A DNA stretch of 18,018 bases from Minisyncoccota bacterium (GCA_018060905.1 JAGOVD010000009.1:1-18018); one strand, 5' to 3'. Counted from the first letter of the stretch, positions 1 to 8,265 are shown. Notes: generated by a model not told the origin, from the letters alone. A program made the numbers and translations.

Positions 1-982
1 TGCCGTATGTATTTAAAATACGCGTGAGCGCGGTCTTGAACCCGGTCACATGCGTGCCGTGTTCTGGGTTATAAATATTGTTTGCAAACGGTACGATACG
101 CGCCGTGATGTCATCGACATACTGGAGCGCTATCTCAACTCCGACACCGTCTTGTTCTTTTTCACAATAGAAAACACTTTCATGAATAGCTTTTTGGAGT
201 TTGTTGTAGTGGCGAACCATCGACTGAATCCCTCCTTCGAAATAGTATGTGATCGTCGGTGCTTCAATACCGAGATCTCGGAACCAAAATACTGAATTTG
301 GATCTCCGCCAGCTGGCGGATTGGTCACGGCCCGAGCATCGATGACGGTGACACGAAGTTTCTTGACCAGGTACGCTTGCTGGCGCACATGGTCCACGAT
401 GGTCTTGTGATCAAACGCAATACCTTCTTTGAAAATCGTCGGGTCAGGCTGGAATGTGATGATAGTACCGTTATTTTTCGTGGTACCTATCTTTTTGACG
501 GCGGCTTTTCTGTTACCCTGTGAATACTCTTGTACCCAGATTGCACCTTCTTTGTGCACTTCGGCGCGAGTGTAATCAGAGAGTGCATTGACGACAGATG
601 CACCGACACCGTGGAGACCTCCAGAAACTTTGTATCCAGATCCTTCACCTCCGAACTTTCCTCCCGCATGGAGCACCGTCATGACCGTCTCGAGTGCAGA
701 TACCTTGGTCTTCGGATGTATACCTACCGGTATACCCCGCCCGTTGTCGACAACGCGAATCTGATCGTTTGGTAGCAAGGTCAGCTCGACATGGTCAGCA
801 AATCCACCCATCGCCTCATCGCGAGAGTTGTCAAAAATCTCCCACACGAGATGGTGAAGGCCGGTCGGGCCTGTAGAGCCGATGTACATACCAGGACGGC
901 GACGCACTGGCTCGAGCCCTTCGAGAACAGAAATCTGATCTGCGCCATAATCTGCAGCTTTTTTAGTTGGTTCTTTTGCCAT
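1..982 (-). CDS. gyrB: DNA gyrase subunit B, N-terminal half (partial at left edge)
   Basis: ATPase subunit of type IIA topoisomerase; with GyrA it introduces negative supercoils. About 327 residues are present and the reading frame is still open at the edge (families are usually about 640). Seen: MAKEPTKKAADYGADQISVL start, then RRRPGMYIG, the GHKL ATP-site segments EIFDNSRDEAMGG and VVDNGRGIPVGIHP, the ATP lid GGLHGVGASVVNALS, and the transducer segment HGTHVTGFKTALTRILNTYG that matches GyrB EGGTHLAGFRAALTR. GyrB and ParE are close relatives; only one copy is visible, so ParE is the alternative. The ATG at 982 was chosen because the conserved N-terminus begins there and an extended -10 box lies just upstream. 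Compared with E. coli GyrB there is an extra stretch around the NPPAGGDPNSVFWFRDLG residues, which contains a perfect DNA palindrome (305-320). Confidence 0.95.
   Translation of the reverse strand, partial: MAKEPTKKAADYGADQISVLEGLEPVRRRPGMYIGSTGPTGLHHLVWEIFDNSRDEAMGGFADHVELTLLPNDQIRVVDNGRGIPVGIHPKTKVSALETVMTVLHAGGKFGGEGSGYKVSGGLHGVGASVVNALSDYTRAEVHKEGAIWVQEYSQGNRKAAVKKIGTTKNNGTIITFQPDPTIFKEGIAFDHKTIVDHVRQQAYLVKKLRVTVIDARAVTNPPAGGDPNSVFWFRDLGIEAPTITYYFEGGIQSMVRHYNKLQKAIHESVFYCEKEQDGVGVEIALQYVDDITARIVPFANNIYNPEHGTHVTGFKTALTRILNTYG
305..320. repeat. 16-bp perfect palindrome inside gyrB
   Basis: The bases TCCGCCAGCTGGCGGA read identically on both strands. They encode the PPAGG part of a NPPAGGD segment in a loop that E. 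coli GyrB lacks. A ten-base half (AGCTGGCGGA) recurs near 1118-1127 in the tail of the S74 protein gene, also encoding a PPA motif. It could be a small mobile palindromic element tolerated in coding sequence, or a protein or modification site; only the palindrome itself is seen. Confidence 0.6.
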
Positions 983-994
983 ATGTGTCTGCCT

Positions 995-1003
995 ATTTTA
1001 GCA
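995..1003 (-). promoter_or_regulatory. Extended -10 promoter of gyrB
   Basis: On the minus strand TGC-TAAAAT ends 12 bases before the gyrB ATG, predicting a transcript leader of about six bases. No convincing -35 hexamer sits 16-18 bp upstream, as is common for extended -10 promoters. No Shine-Dalgarno sequence is present at normal spacing. Confidence 0.5.
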
Positions 1004-1062
1004 TATTTGAGCACTGTTTCCTAGTACTCAATTGAGGCGAAAAGCCTTGTAATATAAGGATT

Positions 1063-4000
1063 TTATGGTGTTACTGGAGTGTCTGCGGGAGGAGTGCTCT
1101 CTGGGGTTGATTCTTGAGCTGGCGGAATCTCTACGGGCGGATTTTCATCTGTAGATACCTCGTCTACAGGAAGGTCTTGGGGCGGAGTATCTTCGGCTTC
1201 GTCTGCCGGTGGCTGCTCATCTCCACCCTCGGTATCTATCGGATCTTCGGATCCATCATCGATAGGAGTCTCTTCTGTAGTATCTATAGGGACATCCTCT
1301 TCAGGTGATTCTTCGATATGTTCTATGATGCCGCACTCACCTGCCACTGTCTTGGTTGTACCGTTGGCAATAGAAAGACAGAATGGTTCTCCGGTCACTT
1401 CGTCGTACATCGTGATACCGGTGCGTTTGTCAGGACTACCAATCTTGATGGTCTCCACAACGATATTTCGCATATAGGCAATACCACCTTCAACACTGGC
1501 GAGCACTTCTGAGAAGAAACTGTTTGCAAATGAACCAAATGCATTTGCCTGCTCTGCTTGTAGCGTCGCGATATCCAACACTTTAATATCAAGCTCCTGC
1601 ACCGCTTTGGTCAACACAGGAATGAACGACACATAGCTCACACCCATATAACCATGCACCGGATCCACGATAGAGACTGCTTGCGGGAAAAATTCATTGA
1701 CATTCTGAGCGATGAACCCAGTTTCTACTTTCTCAGGAGAGGCAATCATATTGTAGTTTTTGACTCCGATAGCATTCACAATCGCAAGACCACTTTCAAA
1801 GTCAGTGATGTTGTCTTTGAGTCGCGCATCAGAGACGTCAGTAATCGTACCAGTGTATTCAATATCCCCGGTTACATCCAGTGCGACGGAGGCACCAGTC
1901 ATGCCGATACCTGTCTTTCCAGCAAAATAGTTAAGAGCCGATGCTCCTGATTGGTAGATCCCGTACCCCGAATTGTTGGCAAGATCCACCGCTCGATAAT
2001 CAACCACAGTGCTGAGGTTTGGATTGATAAAAATTCCTCTCGTAATACCATTTGCCCCGCCTGTTTGGGTGATATTTCCTGTAATTCCAAGCGCCGCGTA
2101 TGTTGCCGTACCGCTCGATGGTGTAAAATATTGAGGAATAGTGACCGTATACACACTTCCCGATGTTTGAACCATTGGCTCTCCTGTAAATGCAAATGCT
2201 CCACCAGTTGCAGCGGCATTTATAGTGGCATTATAAAAAGCCAGATTGGTACCTGCAGTGTTTAGTACTGATGGAGTAGTCGTCATGGAGAAAATTTTCG
2301 CACCCGACGCTGATGTGCCGAACTGCGACATCATTTGTGTTGCATTACCCGCTTTGCTTACTTTAAATTGCGATACTCCCCCCACTTGCAAATCCATCAG
2401 CAGTGCTGCCGCACCAGACGCAGTGTTGGTGACATTGAGCTTCAATGCAGTCGGAGCACCTGTCGTATTCCATGTTTGTGTCGCAGAAAGTACAGAACCA
2501 GCGAGAGAGCCTGAACCTGCAAGTACAATATCGGCAAACGTAATCTTATTTGTTGTAGAGGCCGTAGTGCCAATACCGAGTGTGTTATTTGCTTCACTAT
2601 ATGATGAACTTCCAAACAAAATACTTCCCTTTGTTCCATTCGTCGTCGATGAGAGGGTGAGGCTTTGTCCACTCGCTGTTCCTCCGACTACTGATTGTCC
2701 CCCAGCGAGACCGGTGGAAAGATTGTTCGTGACGGTATTCGTAGTTCGTGTCAAACCTGTTGAAAATGTTAGCGCATCTTCTTTCGCATTCCATGTCGCT
2801 GCACTTGAGATGTATGTATCTCCAATTGCGGTCCCCTGCCATGTACCCGTTGTGATCGTACCAAGTGTCGTGAGAGATGTTTGACCAACATATGATGCGG
2901 AAATATCAATGACTGGAGTTGCGCCACCCGTTGAGGTAATGCGATCCGTGGTACCAGATACTGAGGTGACACCACTGCCTCCTCCAATTGCAGCCCAAGC
3001 TCCGCCAAAGTTTTTGTATTCTACAGTACCCGCATTGTCACGGAATCCATAGCCAGATGTTCCACCCGTTGTGCCGAAGTTAATATATGGATTAACACCA
3101 TTGATGACCATTTGATTGATCGCACGAGTAGTTGACCCGATCATGAGCTGATTTGGAGCAGTATTTGTTGCATACCCTCCAATCGCAATAGAATTTGAGT
3201 TACCATTAGTCGAAGTATTTGGTCCAATGAGGATAGAAAAGTTATCGGCATCTCCCGTGTTATCAACAAGGTCGTTCGTACCAGCCTCTGTCCCTATAAA
3301 AATAGAATTTGAAGCATTTGTAGAAAACAGACCTGCATCTTTTCCAAAAAAGTTTGACCCTGATGCATTGGTTGCAGCATTACCTGATCCATCCCCTATA
3401 AAGTTTGACCCTGATGCATTGGTTGCATCCATACCAGCCTCAGAGCCAAAGAAATTTGAATACGCTGCGTCAGTAGCTTCCATCCCTGCTCGATATCCAA
3501 AAAAGTTTGATTCTCCAGCATTAGTAGCACTAAGACCAGCAGAAGATCCAAAAAAGTTTGATTCTACTGCATTAGTAGCCAACGTCCCAGATCCCGCTCC
3601 AAAAAAGTTTGATTCTGATGCATTAGTAGCACTGTTACCAGATTGATATCCAAAGAAATTTGAAAGTGCTCCATTGGTAACACCTGCCCCAGCCTCTGCT
3701 CCGAAAAAGTTTGAGTAATTTGCATTAGTCGCGCTAATTCCGGCAGAATCCCCAATAAAATTTGAATAATCTGCACCACTAGCACCAGATCCGGCTAGTC
3801 GTCCGATAAAATTTGATTGTGACGAACCCGTCGCATTCTTCCCTGCATCAATACCAATAAAAACAGTACCTGACGTCGAAGCAGTCCCCATATCAGCGGC
3901 ACTTGTCCCAAGCCATGTCTCAGTCCCTAGTGTTGATGTTGAACCGATGAGGGAACCTCCTGCCACTGTAGCCCAACTGAGTGTTGCCCCATCAGTCGTC

Positions 4001-4212
4001 AAATATTTACCCGCATTACCAGTCTGATCGGGGAAAATAGAGACTGTGCAATTTGCATCTCCTGGTGCACAGGATGGGTCAAGTGTTTCTCCACCGATAT
4101 ATGGAGAAACCGGAGGTGTTGCGTACGCAATCGTCAGTGAGAATGCGAGACCGAACATGAGCGCACCAATAGTGCGTCGGTGGTATTGAATAAGCCGTAC
4201 AATGTAATACAT
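1063..4212 (-). CDS. Secreted repeat-bearing surface fibre with S74 intramolecular chaperone domain
   Basis: A 1049-residue predicted surface or tail-fibre-like protein. Order: hydrophobic export signal (about 13-31), the LDPSCAPGDANCTV segment (44-57), eleven 17-residue SNFFGxxAGxxATNA units (116-302), a Gly/Thr/Ser-rich beta-type fibre region (about 320-780), then a peptidase S74 / endosialidase chaperone domain from Ser794. The SDARLK motif carries the Ser794 and Lys799 positions used for autocleavage in phage endosialidases; GFIAQNVNEFFPQAV and a helical VQELD stretch follow. In that family the C-terminal domain drives trimerisation and then cuts itself off just before the serine. Unlike typical members, about 160 residues follow, ending in an acidic Pro/Glu/Asp/Thr tail (961-1049). 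The gene stands alone between gyrB and the helicase gene, with its own extended -10 box. Function (adhesion, host contact) is inferred from architecture. Confidence 0.9.
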   Translation of the reverse strand: MYYIVRLIQYHRRTIGALMFGLAFSLTIAYATPPVSPYIGGETLDPSCAPGDANCTVSIFPDQTGNAGKYLTTDGATLSWATVAGGSLIGSTSTLGTETWLGTSAADMGTASTSGTVFIGIDAGKNATGSSQSNFIGRLAGSGASGADYSNFIGDSAGISATNANYSNFFGAEAGAGVTNGALSNFFGYQSGNSATNASESNFFGAGSGTLATNAVESNFFGSSAGLSATNAGESNFFGYRAGMEATDAAYSNFFGSEAGMDATNASGSNFIGDGSGNAATNASGSNFFGKDAGLFSTNASNSIFIGTEAGTNDLVDNTGDADNFSILIGPNTSTNGNSNSIAIGGYATNTAPNQLMIGSTTRAINQMVINGVNPYINFGTTGGTSGYGFRDNAGTVEYKNFGGAWAAIGGGSGVTSVSGTTDRITSTGGATPVIDISASYVGQTSLTTLGTITTGTWQGTAIGDTYISSAATWNAKEDALTFSTGLTRTTNTVTNNLSTGLAGGQSVVGGTASGQSLTLSSTTNGTKGSILFGSSSYSEANNTLGIGTTASTTNKITFADIVLAGSGSLAGSVLSATQTWNTTGAPTALKLNVTNTASGAAALLMDLQVGGVSQFKVSKAGNATQMMSQFGTSASGAKIFSMTTTPSVLNTAGTNLAFYNATINAAATGGAFAFTGEPMVQTSGSVYTVTIPQYFTPSSGTATYAALGITGNITQTGGANGITRGIFINPNLSTVVDYRAVDLANNSGYGIYQSGASALNYFAGKTGIGMTGASVALDVTGDIEYTGTITDVSDARLKDNITDFESGLAIVNAIGVKNYNMIASPEKVETGFIAQNVNEFFPQAVSIVDPVHGYMGVSYVSFIPVLTKAVQELDIKVLDIATLQAEQANAFGSFANSFFSEVLASVEGGIAYMRNIVVETIKIGSPDKRTGITMYDEVTGEPFCLSIANGTTKTVAGECGIIEHIEESPEEDVPIDTTEETPIDDGSEDPIDTEGGDEQPPADEAEDTPPQDLPVDEVSTDENPPVEIPPAQESTPESTPPADTPVTP
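3307..3867 (-). repeat. Eleven tandem 51-bp repeats (17-residue SNFFG units)
   Basis: Residues 116-302 of the S74 protein divide exactly into eleven units of 17 residues with consensus SNFFGxxAGxxATNAxx and no indels; a twelfth, degenerate unit (SIFIGTEAG) follows at 303. At DNA level several adjacent copies share the same bases, including a CCAAAAAAGTTTGA segment, which suggests recent duplication or gene conversion. Such short glycine-containing repeats usually form stacked beta structure in trimeric fibres. Confidence 0.9.
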
Positions 4213-4221
4213 TACCTAAGT

Positions 4222-4230
4222 ATTGTACCA
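4222..4230 (-). promoter_or_regulatory. Extended -10 promoter of the S74 protein gene
   Basis: On the minus strand TGG-TACAAT ends nine bases before the ATG, predicting a leader of about three bases. The whole spacer to the upstream helicase gene is only 49 bp and shows no clear terminator. Confidence 0.5.
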
Positions 4231-4261
4231 AGAAAACAATATTTTCTGTAGTATAAAGTTA

Positions 4262-7225
4262 TTAACAATTATAGATGCGCCGTGCGAGTTCGCAGTATGC
4301 ACAAACATCCCCTTCTCGATACTGTTTTGCGAGACATTGTTGGTGTACCCAATTGCCTGTTTTGATCAATTCATCATATGTTGTGATGTCATCTCGCAAT
4401 CGTTTGATATCATCATGAGTGATATGTCTCGACACGATTGCATGTTTGTCTCCTGATTTCGCCTCAAGAAATATGAGTCGGGATTCACTCGCCATCGTAT
4501 TACCATGCGAATGCCCTTCGATGAGATATGAGTACATCGCAAGTTGTCGCAACAATCCTGACATGCGACCTGACGCATCATCTTTTTCAATTTCTGTCAC
4601 TGACTTTGGTGCCCCCGTCTTCCAGTCTGTTACTCTGACCTCGCCGGTGATGATTTCTTCGACGAGATCGATCTTGCCGGTGATGGTCAGGTGCGCAAAC
4701 TCTGGATCACGATAGTTGAGATTCTGCTCTTTGTCATACGGCGCAACAATCAAGGGCACATACTGTGCGACCCATGTTTCAATTATTTTTTGTGCGTGTA
4801 ATGCGAGTCGTGTTGCGAGCGCTGTCACATATCGCGCTTCACTATCTGCATACTTCGTGATGATTTTGCTGATCGCATCCGGACTCCTATCAGTCGTTTT
4901 CTTGTCGAGGATATACTCGATCGTTTTGTGGACAATGTTACCAACCTGGAGGCTCTCGGTCATCGGTTCCGGTAGTTGGAGGAGGCTTCTGAAATACCAT
5001 TTCCATGGACATTCGAAAAAGTTGTTGAGCATCGTCACTGATATTTTTTTGTCGGCGTACTCTTGTGCAACAGTGGTGACGAGTGTGTGAAGCTTGTCTG
5101 GTTGCGGTCCAATCGTCTCTGTATGGACGACTTGTTCGCGTAGTGCATGAGCGTCATCGTGCGCTTCACCTGCTGCCGGGAAATGTCGAATCAAAAGTTC
5201 GGGTGGGAGTGCTTCGATGATGGCAGCGAGTTTTTGATCTGCGCCAGTATGATTGTGCTGCGCATATGAAATAGTACAAAAACGTTTTGCGCGAGTGATC
5301 GCAACATATACTTGACGCTTTGCTACTGCTTCAGCTGCTTCTTTTTCTTGTTGATCAATCTCTTCAGGGAGGACAAAGCCACCTCGTTTCTGTGTCATCA
5401 ATGATCGTTCGTCCATGTGGGCAATCCATACTGAGTCAAATTCCAATCCTTTTGATCCGTGTAGTGTCAGCACTCGTACTCCTTGCTCTGCATCAAATAC
5501 TGCAAGAGGGATGTCTTCACCATACTGTATGAGTCGCTCAATATAAATCATGAAATCTCCAAGAGTGCGCGCACCTTTTTCTACATACGCCATAGCGAGA
5601 TGTAACAGGGTGCGGATGATTTCAACCTGCCGTCGCAATGTTTGATCATCGGTTGCCAACTTCAAGAGGAGTTCCTCCCCGATATTTTGAATGAGTTGGT
5701 ATGCGTCCGCGGATTGAGCAAGTGTGATCCATGCCGAGAGACGCTCTCCCCAGGCATGTATGGATGGTTCTTGGGATTCGATAAGCGTAGCTACTGAGAG
5801 CGTACGCGCATTGGTCTCGTAGAGATACCGGTGTGCTACGAGCGGTGCAATCCCGCTGCGCGAATCGAGCATAGTATGACTGATCATTACTGCATCATGT
5901 GGATGTTGAATGATGCGAAATACTGACAGGAGTAGCTGTGTATCAGGAAGTTCAAAGAGGTTGAGTGCGCTCCCTGCGGCTACAGGTATACCCAGATCTC
6001 CAAGGATCGTCACGGCGGTTTTGATCTGGCGATTTTTTGGAACGAGAAGTACACAATCATCAGGACTCATCCCTTGTGCAATCTTCTCTTTGATATCGAG
6101 ACCTGCGGCGACAATCTCGTCTCGTGGATACCCCGCAGTAACCAATCGAAGCGAATGCGATTCGTGCGTAGCACCCGTGAGTTTGCCTTCTGCGAGACTA
6201 CTCGTCAGGAGCGCTTCAGCTGAATCAAGGATCGTTTGGGTTGAGCGATAATTTTCAGTGAGCGTGATGAGGGTCGCGGTACCAAATGTGTGTTTGAAAC
6301 TTTCGAAATATGCGAGAGATGCCCCACCAAAGCCGTAGATGAGTTGTCGATCATCGCCGACCACAAAGAGGTTGGGGCGCTCTTCGTCACCCCACAGAGC
6401 TTGGAGGAATGCATTTTGCACGCGACTTGAATCCTGATGTTCATCAATGAGCACATAGAGGAATCGTTCACGAATACTCGCTGCTGCTTCATCACTCTCG
6501 GTGGCAACGCGTACCATAGAGGTCAAGATATCGTTGTAGTCTATATGGTTGTGCTCTCTTTTGAGGGATTCGTACTCTGCATAAAACGCTGCGGCTTCGA
6601 GACTGCGAGTGAGACTTTCTATTTTTTTCTCGGCATCTTTTTTGAGTTGACCCTTTGTTTCTCCACGACTAGAGATACTCTCGGGGTCATGCTGTATGCG
6701 TTCGATATCTCGTGCAACGGCAGCGGCAAAGTCATCAGGAGTAACACCATCACGTTTCAGTGTTGAAATAAGGGATTTCAAATCGTAGTAGTACAGTGAC
6801 GGATCAGAACGTGGTCGAAGATATTGCCACGGGTGATTCTGAAGTACTGTATCAAACAACGCAATTGTCGCACTATCATCGAGAAGTGTGGGCGCGCGCA
6901 AAAATCCCAGTACGTCAAAATACTCTTCGATAAGTTCGAGCCCATATGCATGAAAGGTTGTAATCTTGATCCGTGTTGCGGTCGGTCCGATGAGCTTGAT
7001 GAGTCGCTCGCGCATAGCTTTGACACCCGCGTTTGTAAACGTCAGACAGAGTATGCCGTCGGGAGGGGTGTCAGTCTCCTTGAGAATATGCGCGATACGA
7101 AGTGCGAGGACCTGTGTCTTGCCGGTGCCTGGACCAGCGATGACCATGACCGGCCCTTCAATCGTATCAACGGCTCGTTTCTGTTCTGTGTTGAGGGCTT
7201 TGTAGGCATCTAGAAATGCATTCAT
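4262..7225 (-). CDS. UvrD/Rep-family helicase fused to PD-(D/E)XK nuclease (RecB/AddB-like)
   Basis: A 987-residue superfamily 1A helicase-nuclease, probably acting in double-strand break repair or DNA end processing. Helicase motifs in order: Walker A AGPGTGKT (30-37), LTFTNAGVKAM (61-71), Walker B LIDEHQDSS (259-267; His where most relatives have Tyr or Phe), GDDRQLIYGFGGA (290-302), ENYRST (324-329), HGSKGLEFDSVW (589-600), VAITRAKR (641-648). The C-terminal part is a PD-(D/E)XK nuclease: His766 in GNIVHKT, Asp853 in TGKIDLVEE, and Asp867/Lys869 in TDWKTG. Cys739 (FFECPWKW) plus Cys975, Cys978 and Cys987 near the C-terminus resemble the 4Fe-4S staple of AddB and Cas4 nucleases, although spacing differs. 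No partner AddA/AddB/RecC gene lies nearby. The ATG at 7225 lies six bases after a -10 box. Confidence 0.93.
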   Translation of the reverse strand: MNAFLDAYKALNTEQKRAVDTIEGPVMVIAGPGTGKTQVLALRIAHILKETDTPPDGILCLTFTNAGVKAMRERLIKLIGPTATRIKITTFHAYGLELIEEYFDVLGFLRAPTLLDDSATIALFDTVLQNHPWQYLRPRSDPSLYYYDLKSLISTLKRDGVTPDDFAAAVARDIERIQHDPESISSRGETKGQLKKDAEKKIESLTRSLEAAAFYAEYESLKREHNHIDYNDILTSMVRVATESDEAAASIRERFLYVLIDEHQDSSRVQNAFLQALWGDEERPNLFVVGDDRQLIYGFGGASLAYFESFKHTFGTATLITLTENYRSTQTILDSAEALLTSSLAEGKLTGATHESHSLRLVTAGYPRDEIVAAGLDIKEKIAQGMSPDDCVLLVPKNRQIKTAVTILGDLGIPVAAGSALNLFELPDTQLLLSVFRIIQHPHDAVMISHTMLDSRSGIAPLVAHRYLYETNARTLSVATLIESQEPSIHAWGERLSAWITLAQSADAYQLIQNIGEELLLKLATDDQTLRRQVEIIRTLLHLAMAYVEKGARTLGDFMIYIERLIQYGEDIPLAVFDAEQGVRVLTLHGSKGLEFDSVWIAHMDERSLMTQKRGGFVLPEEIDQQEKEAAEAVAKRQVYVAITRAKRFCTISYAQHNHTGADQKLAAIIEALPPELLIRHFPAAGEAHDDAHALREQVVHTETIGPQPDKLHTLVTTVAQEYADKKISVTMLNNFFECPWKWYFRSLLQLPEPMTESLQVGNIVHKTIEYILDKKTTDRSPDAISKIITKYADSEARYVTALATRLALHAQKIIETWVAQYVPLIVAPYDKEQNLNYRDPEFAHLTITGKIDLVEEIITGEVRVTDWKTGAPKSVTEIEKDDASGRMSGLLRQLAMYSYLIEGHSHGNTMASESRLIFLEAKSGDKHAIVSRHITHDDIKRLRDDITTYDELIKTGNWVHQQCLAKQYREGDVCAYCELARRIYNC

Positions 7226-7231
7226 ACGAGC

Positions 7232-7240
7232 AGTGTAGCA
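7232..7240 (-). promoter_or_regulatory. Extended -10 promoter giving a leaderless helicase transcript
   Basis: On the minus strand TGC-TACACT is followed by six bases and then the ATG, so transcription would start at the A of the start codon. No ribosome binding site is present. The terminator of the preceding gene lies just upstream (7273-7302), consistent with an independent transcription unit. Confidence 0.6.
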
Positions 7241-7272
7241 CGCCTCAAATACGGCGTTTTAAAAATAGTATT

Positions 7273-7302
7273 AAAAAAACAGGGTATGTATATACCCTGT
7301 TT
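7273..7302 (-). terminator. Rho-independent terminator after the membrane/coiled-coil gene
   Basis: A perfect 10-bp stem (AAACAGGGTA with TACCCTGTTT, arms 7277-7286 and 7293-7302) with a six-base loop. On the minus strand the stem runs into a stretch of seven T (7279 down to 7273). It lies about 20 bases past the stop codon at 7323. On the plus strand only three T follow, so it is oriented for the minus-strand gene. Confidence 0.85.
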
Positions 7303-7322
7303 AAACCATGCTGTGCTTCGGC

Positions 7323-8180
7323 CTATTTCTGAGCCGAGGACAAATCTTTTCTACTAATAGGAACATCACTGGCTATGTGTTTGACTGCTCCTGGATAAGG
7401 AGAATCATTACTTTTTGCCTGCGTTTTTCCTTTGCTTTTCTCCGGAGAAGCGATCCGATCCCTCCGTTTTTTAATATCAGCAAGGTCGGCATTTAACTTC
7501 TGAAGTTGTTTTTGATATTTTGCAATATCATCATCATCTTCTTTCTTTTGCTTTTCTTCTTTTACCAGGAGAAGCTTTTCAGCTTCCACCCGATCTCTTA
7601 GGGCAGAGATACTGTCCTCCAAATCCTTTTTGCGCTGTGAACGAGGGTCGGTACCATCAGCAGATGGCACCTCAGTAGCTTCCAGTACTGCAAGGGCTTC
7701 ATCCTCAGCTTCTTCTGTCTCAGTAGGAGAAGATTCGGCTGGAGTAGTACTAGCGGGTGTATTAGCCATGATACTATCGTATACTCTTTTTTGTTCTTGC
7801 TTCGCAGCAACAGAATCCTGGTTTGCAGGGGGCGCACTGATAGCAGCCTCAGTCTCAGCCAGTTCTTCTTGCCCTGTTTGAGTTTGGTTCCATGGGAACA
7901 CCCACAAGAGCGTGCAGACAAGAAATACAGCGAAGAATGCGTCAACATAAATCCTGTATGGAAAACCTACGTAGGAGGCAAAAATAACAGCACAAATGAG
8001 GATACCCGTTATGAGCAGCAAGATTTTGTGATCGGCCCAGATCTCCTTGAGGTTTACCCATTCCGGCACCAAACCGAAGTATCCGCCAACACCAAATATC
8101 AGTACGTACACAATAACAAGTAAAACGGTGATTTCTATCACTCCTTCCCAAAAACCTTTTGACATGATGTTTATTTTCAT
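7323..8180 (-). CDS. Membrane protein of unknown function with acidic linker and coiled coil
   Basis: I do not recognise a family. The 285-residue product has three hydrophobic segments in its first third: ITVLLVIVYVLIFGVGGYFG, ILLLITGILICAVIFASYVG and a third ending in CTLLWVFPW. A low-complexity Ser/Thr/Pro/Glu/Ala-rich linker follows (about 105-180), then a charged heptad-like stretch (about 183-247, with LEDSISALRDRVEAEKLLLV) predicted as a coiled coil, and a basic tail ending KDLSSAQK. The long soluble part probably lies on one side of the membrane. An in-frame TTG at 8189 would add three residues; the ATG at 8180 is preferred, and another ATG at 8165 is possible. No Shine-Dalgarno sequence precedes any of them. 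It is a single gene between tRNA-Ser and a strong terminator. Confidence 0.8.
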   Translation of the reverse strand: MKINIMSKGFWEGVIEITVLLVIVYVLIFGVGGYFGLVPEWVNLKEIWADHKILLLITGILICAVIFASYVGFPYRIYVDAFFAVFLVCTLLWVFPWNQTQTGQEELAETEAAISAPPANQDSVAAKQEQKRVYDSIMANTPASTTPAESSPTETEEAEDEALAVLEATEVPSADGTDPRSQRKKDLEDSISALRDRVEAEKLLLVKEEKQKKEDDDDIAKYQKQLQKLNADLADIKKRRDRIASPEKSKGKTQAKSNDSPYPGAVKHIASDVPISRKDLSSAQK

Positions 8181-8188
8181 CGTATTCA

Positions 8189-8194
8189 ATTTTA
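8189..8194 (-). promoter_or_regulatory. Possible second, proximal -10 box of the membrane/coiled-coil gene
   Basis: TAAAAT ends eight bases before the ATG at 8180, matching the near-leaderless spacing seen in other genes here. It lacks a TGn extension and a good -35, so it is weaker than the distal promoter at 8220-8248. Confidence 0.25.
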
Positions 8195-8219
8195 AAGTTA
8201 ACGTATATTGTTTGAAAAA

Positions 8220-8248
8220 ACCTTATCACATAAAGGTATAAATGTCAA
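8220..8248 (-). promoter_or_regulatory. Promoter of the membrane/coiled-coil gene
   Basis: On the minus strand a perfect -35 TTGACA (8243-8248), a 17-bp spacer and TAAGGT (8220-8225) preceded by TGA. The predicted start would leave a leader of about 33 bases before the ATG at 8180. Confidence 0.5.
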
Positions 8249-8265
8249 TAGCTACCTAAAATGGC

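Noticed and set aside
1030..1062. Possible terminator after the S74 protein gene
   Set aside because: Only 4-bp stems (CCTT/AAGG and AGGC/GCCT) with short T-runs; too weak to call.
2246..2884. 212-residue plus-strand frame opposite the S74 protein gene
   Set aside because: Composition (Val, Ala, Pro rich) is the antisense image of the Thr/Gly/Ser-rich S74 coding sequence; no promoter, no recognisable domain.
3227..3646. Plus-strand frame with repeated KKFDS-ALVA units, or a CRISPR-like array
   Set aside because: The periodicity comes from the 51-bp coding repeats of the S74 protein on the minus strand; there are no unique spacers between constant repeats and no cas genes.
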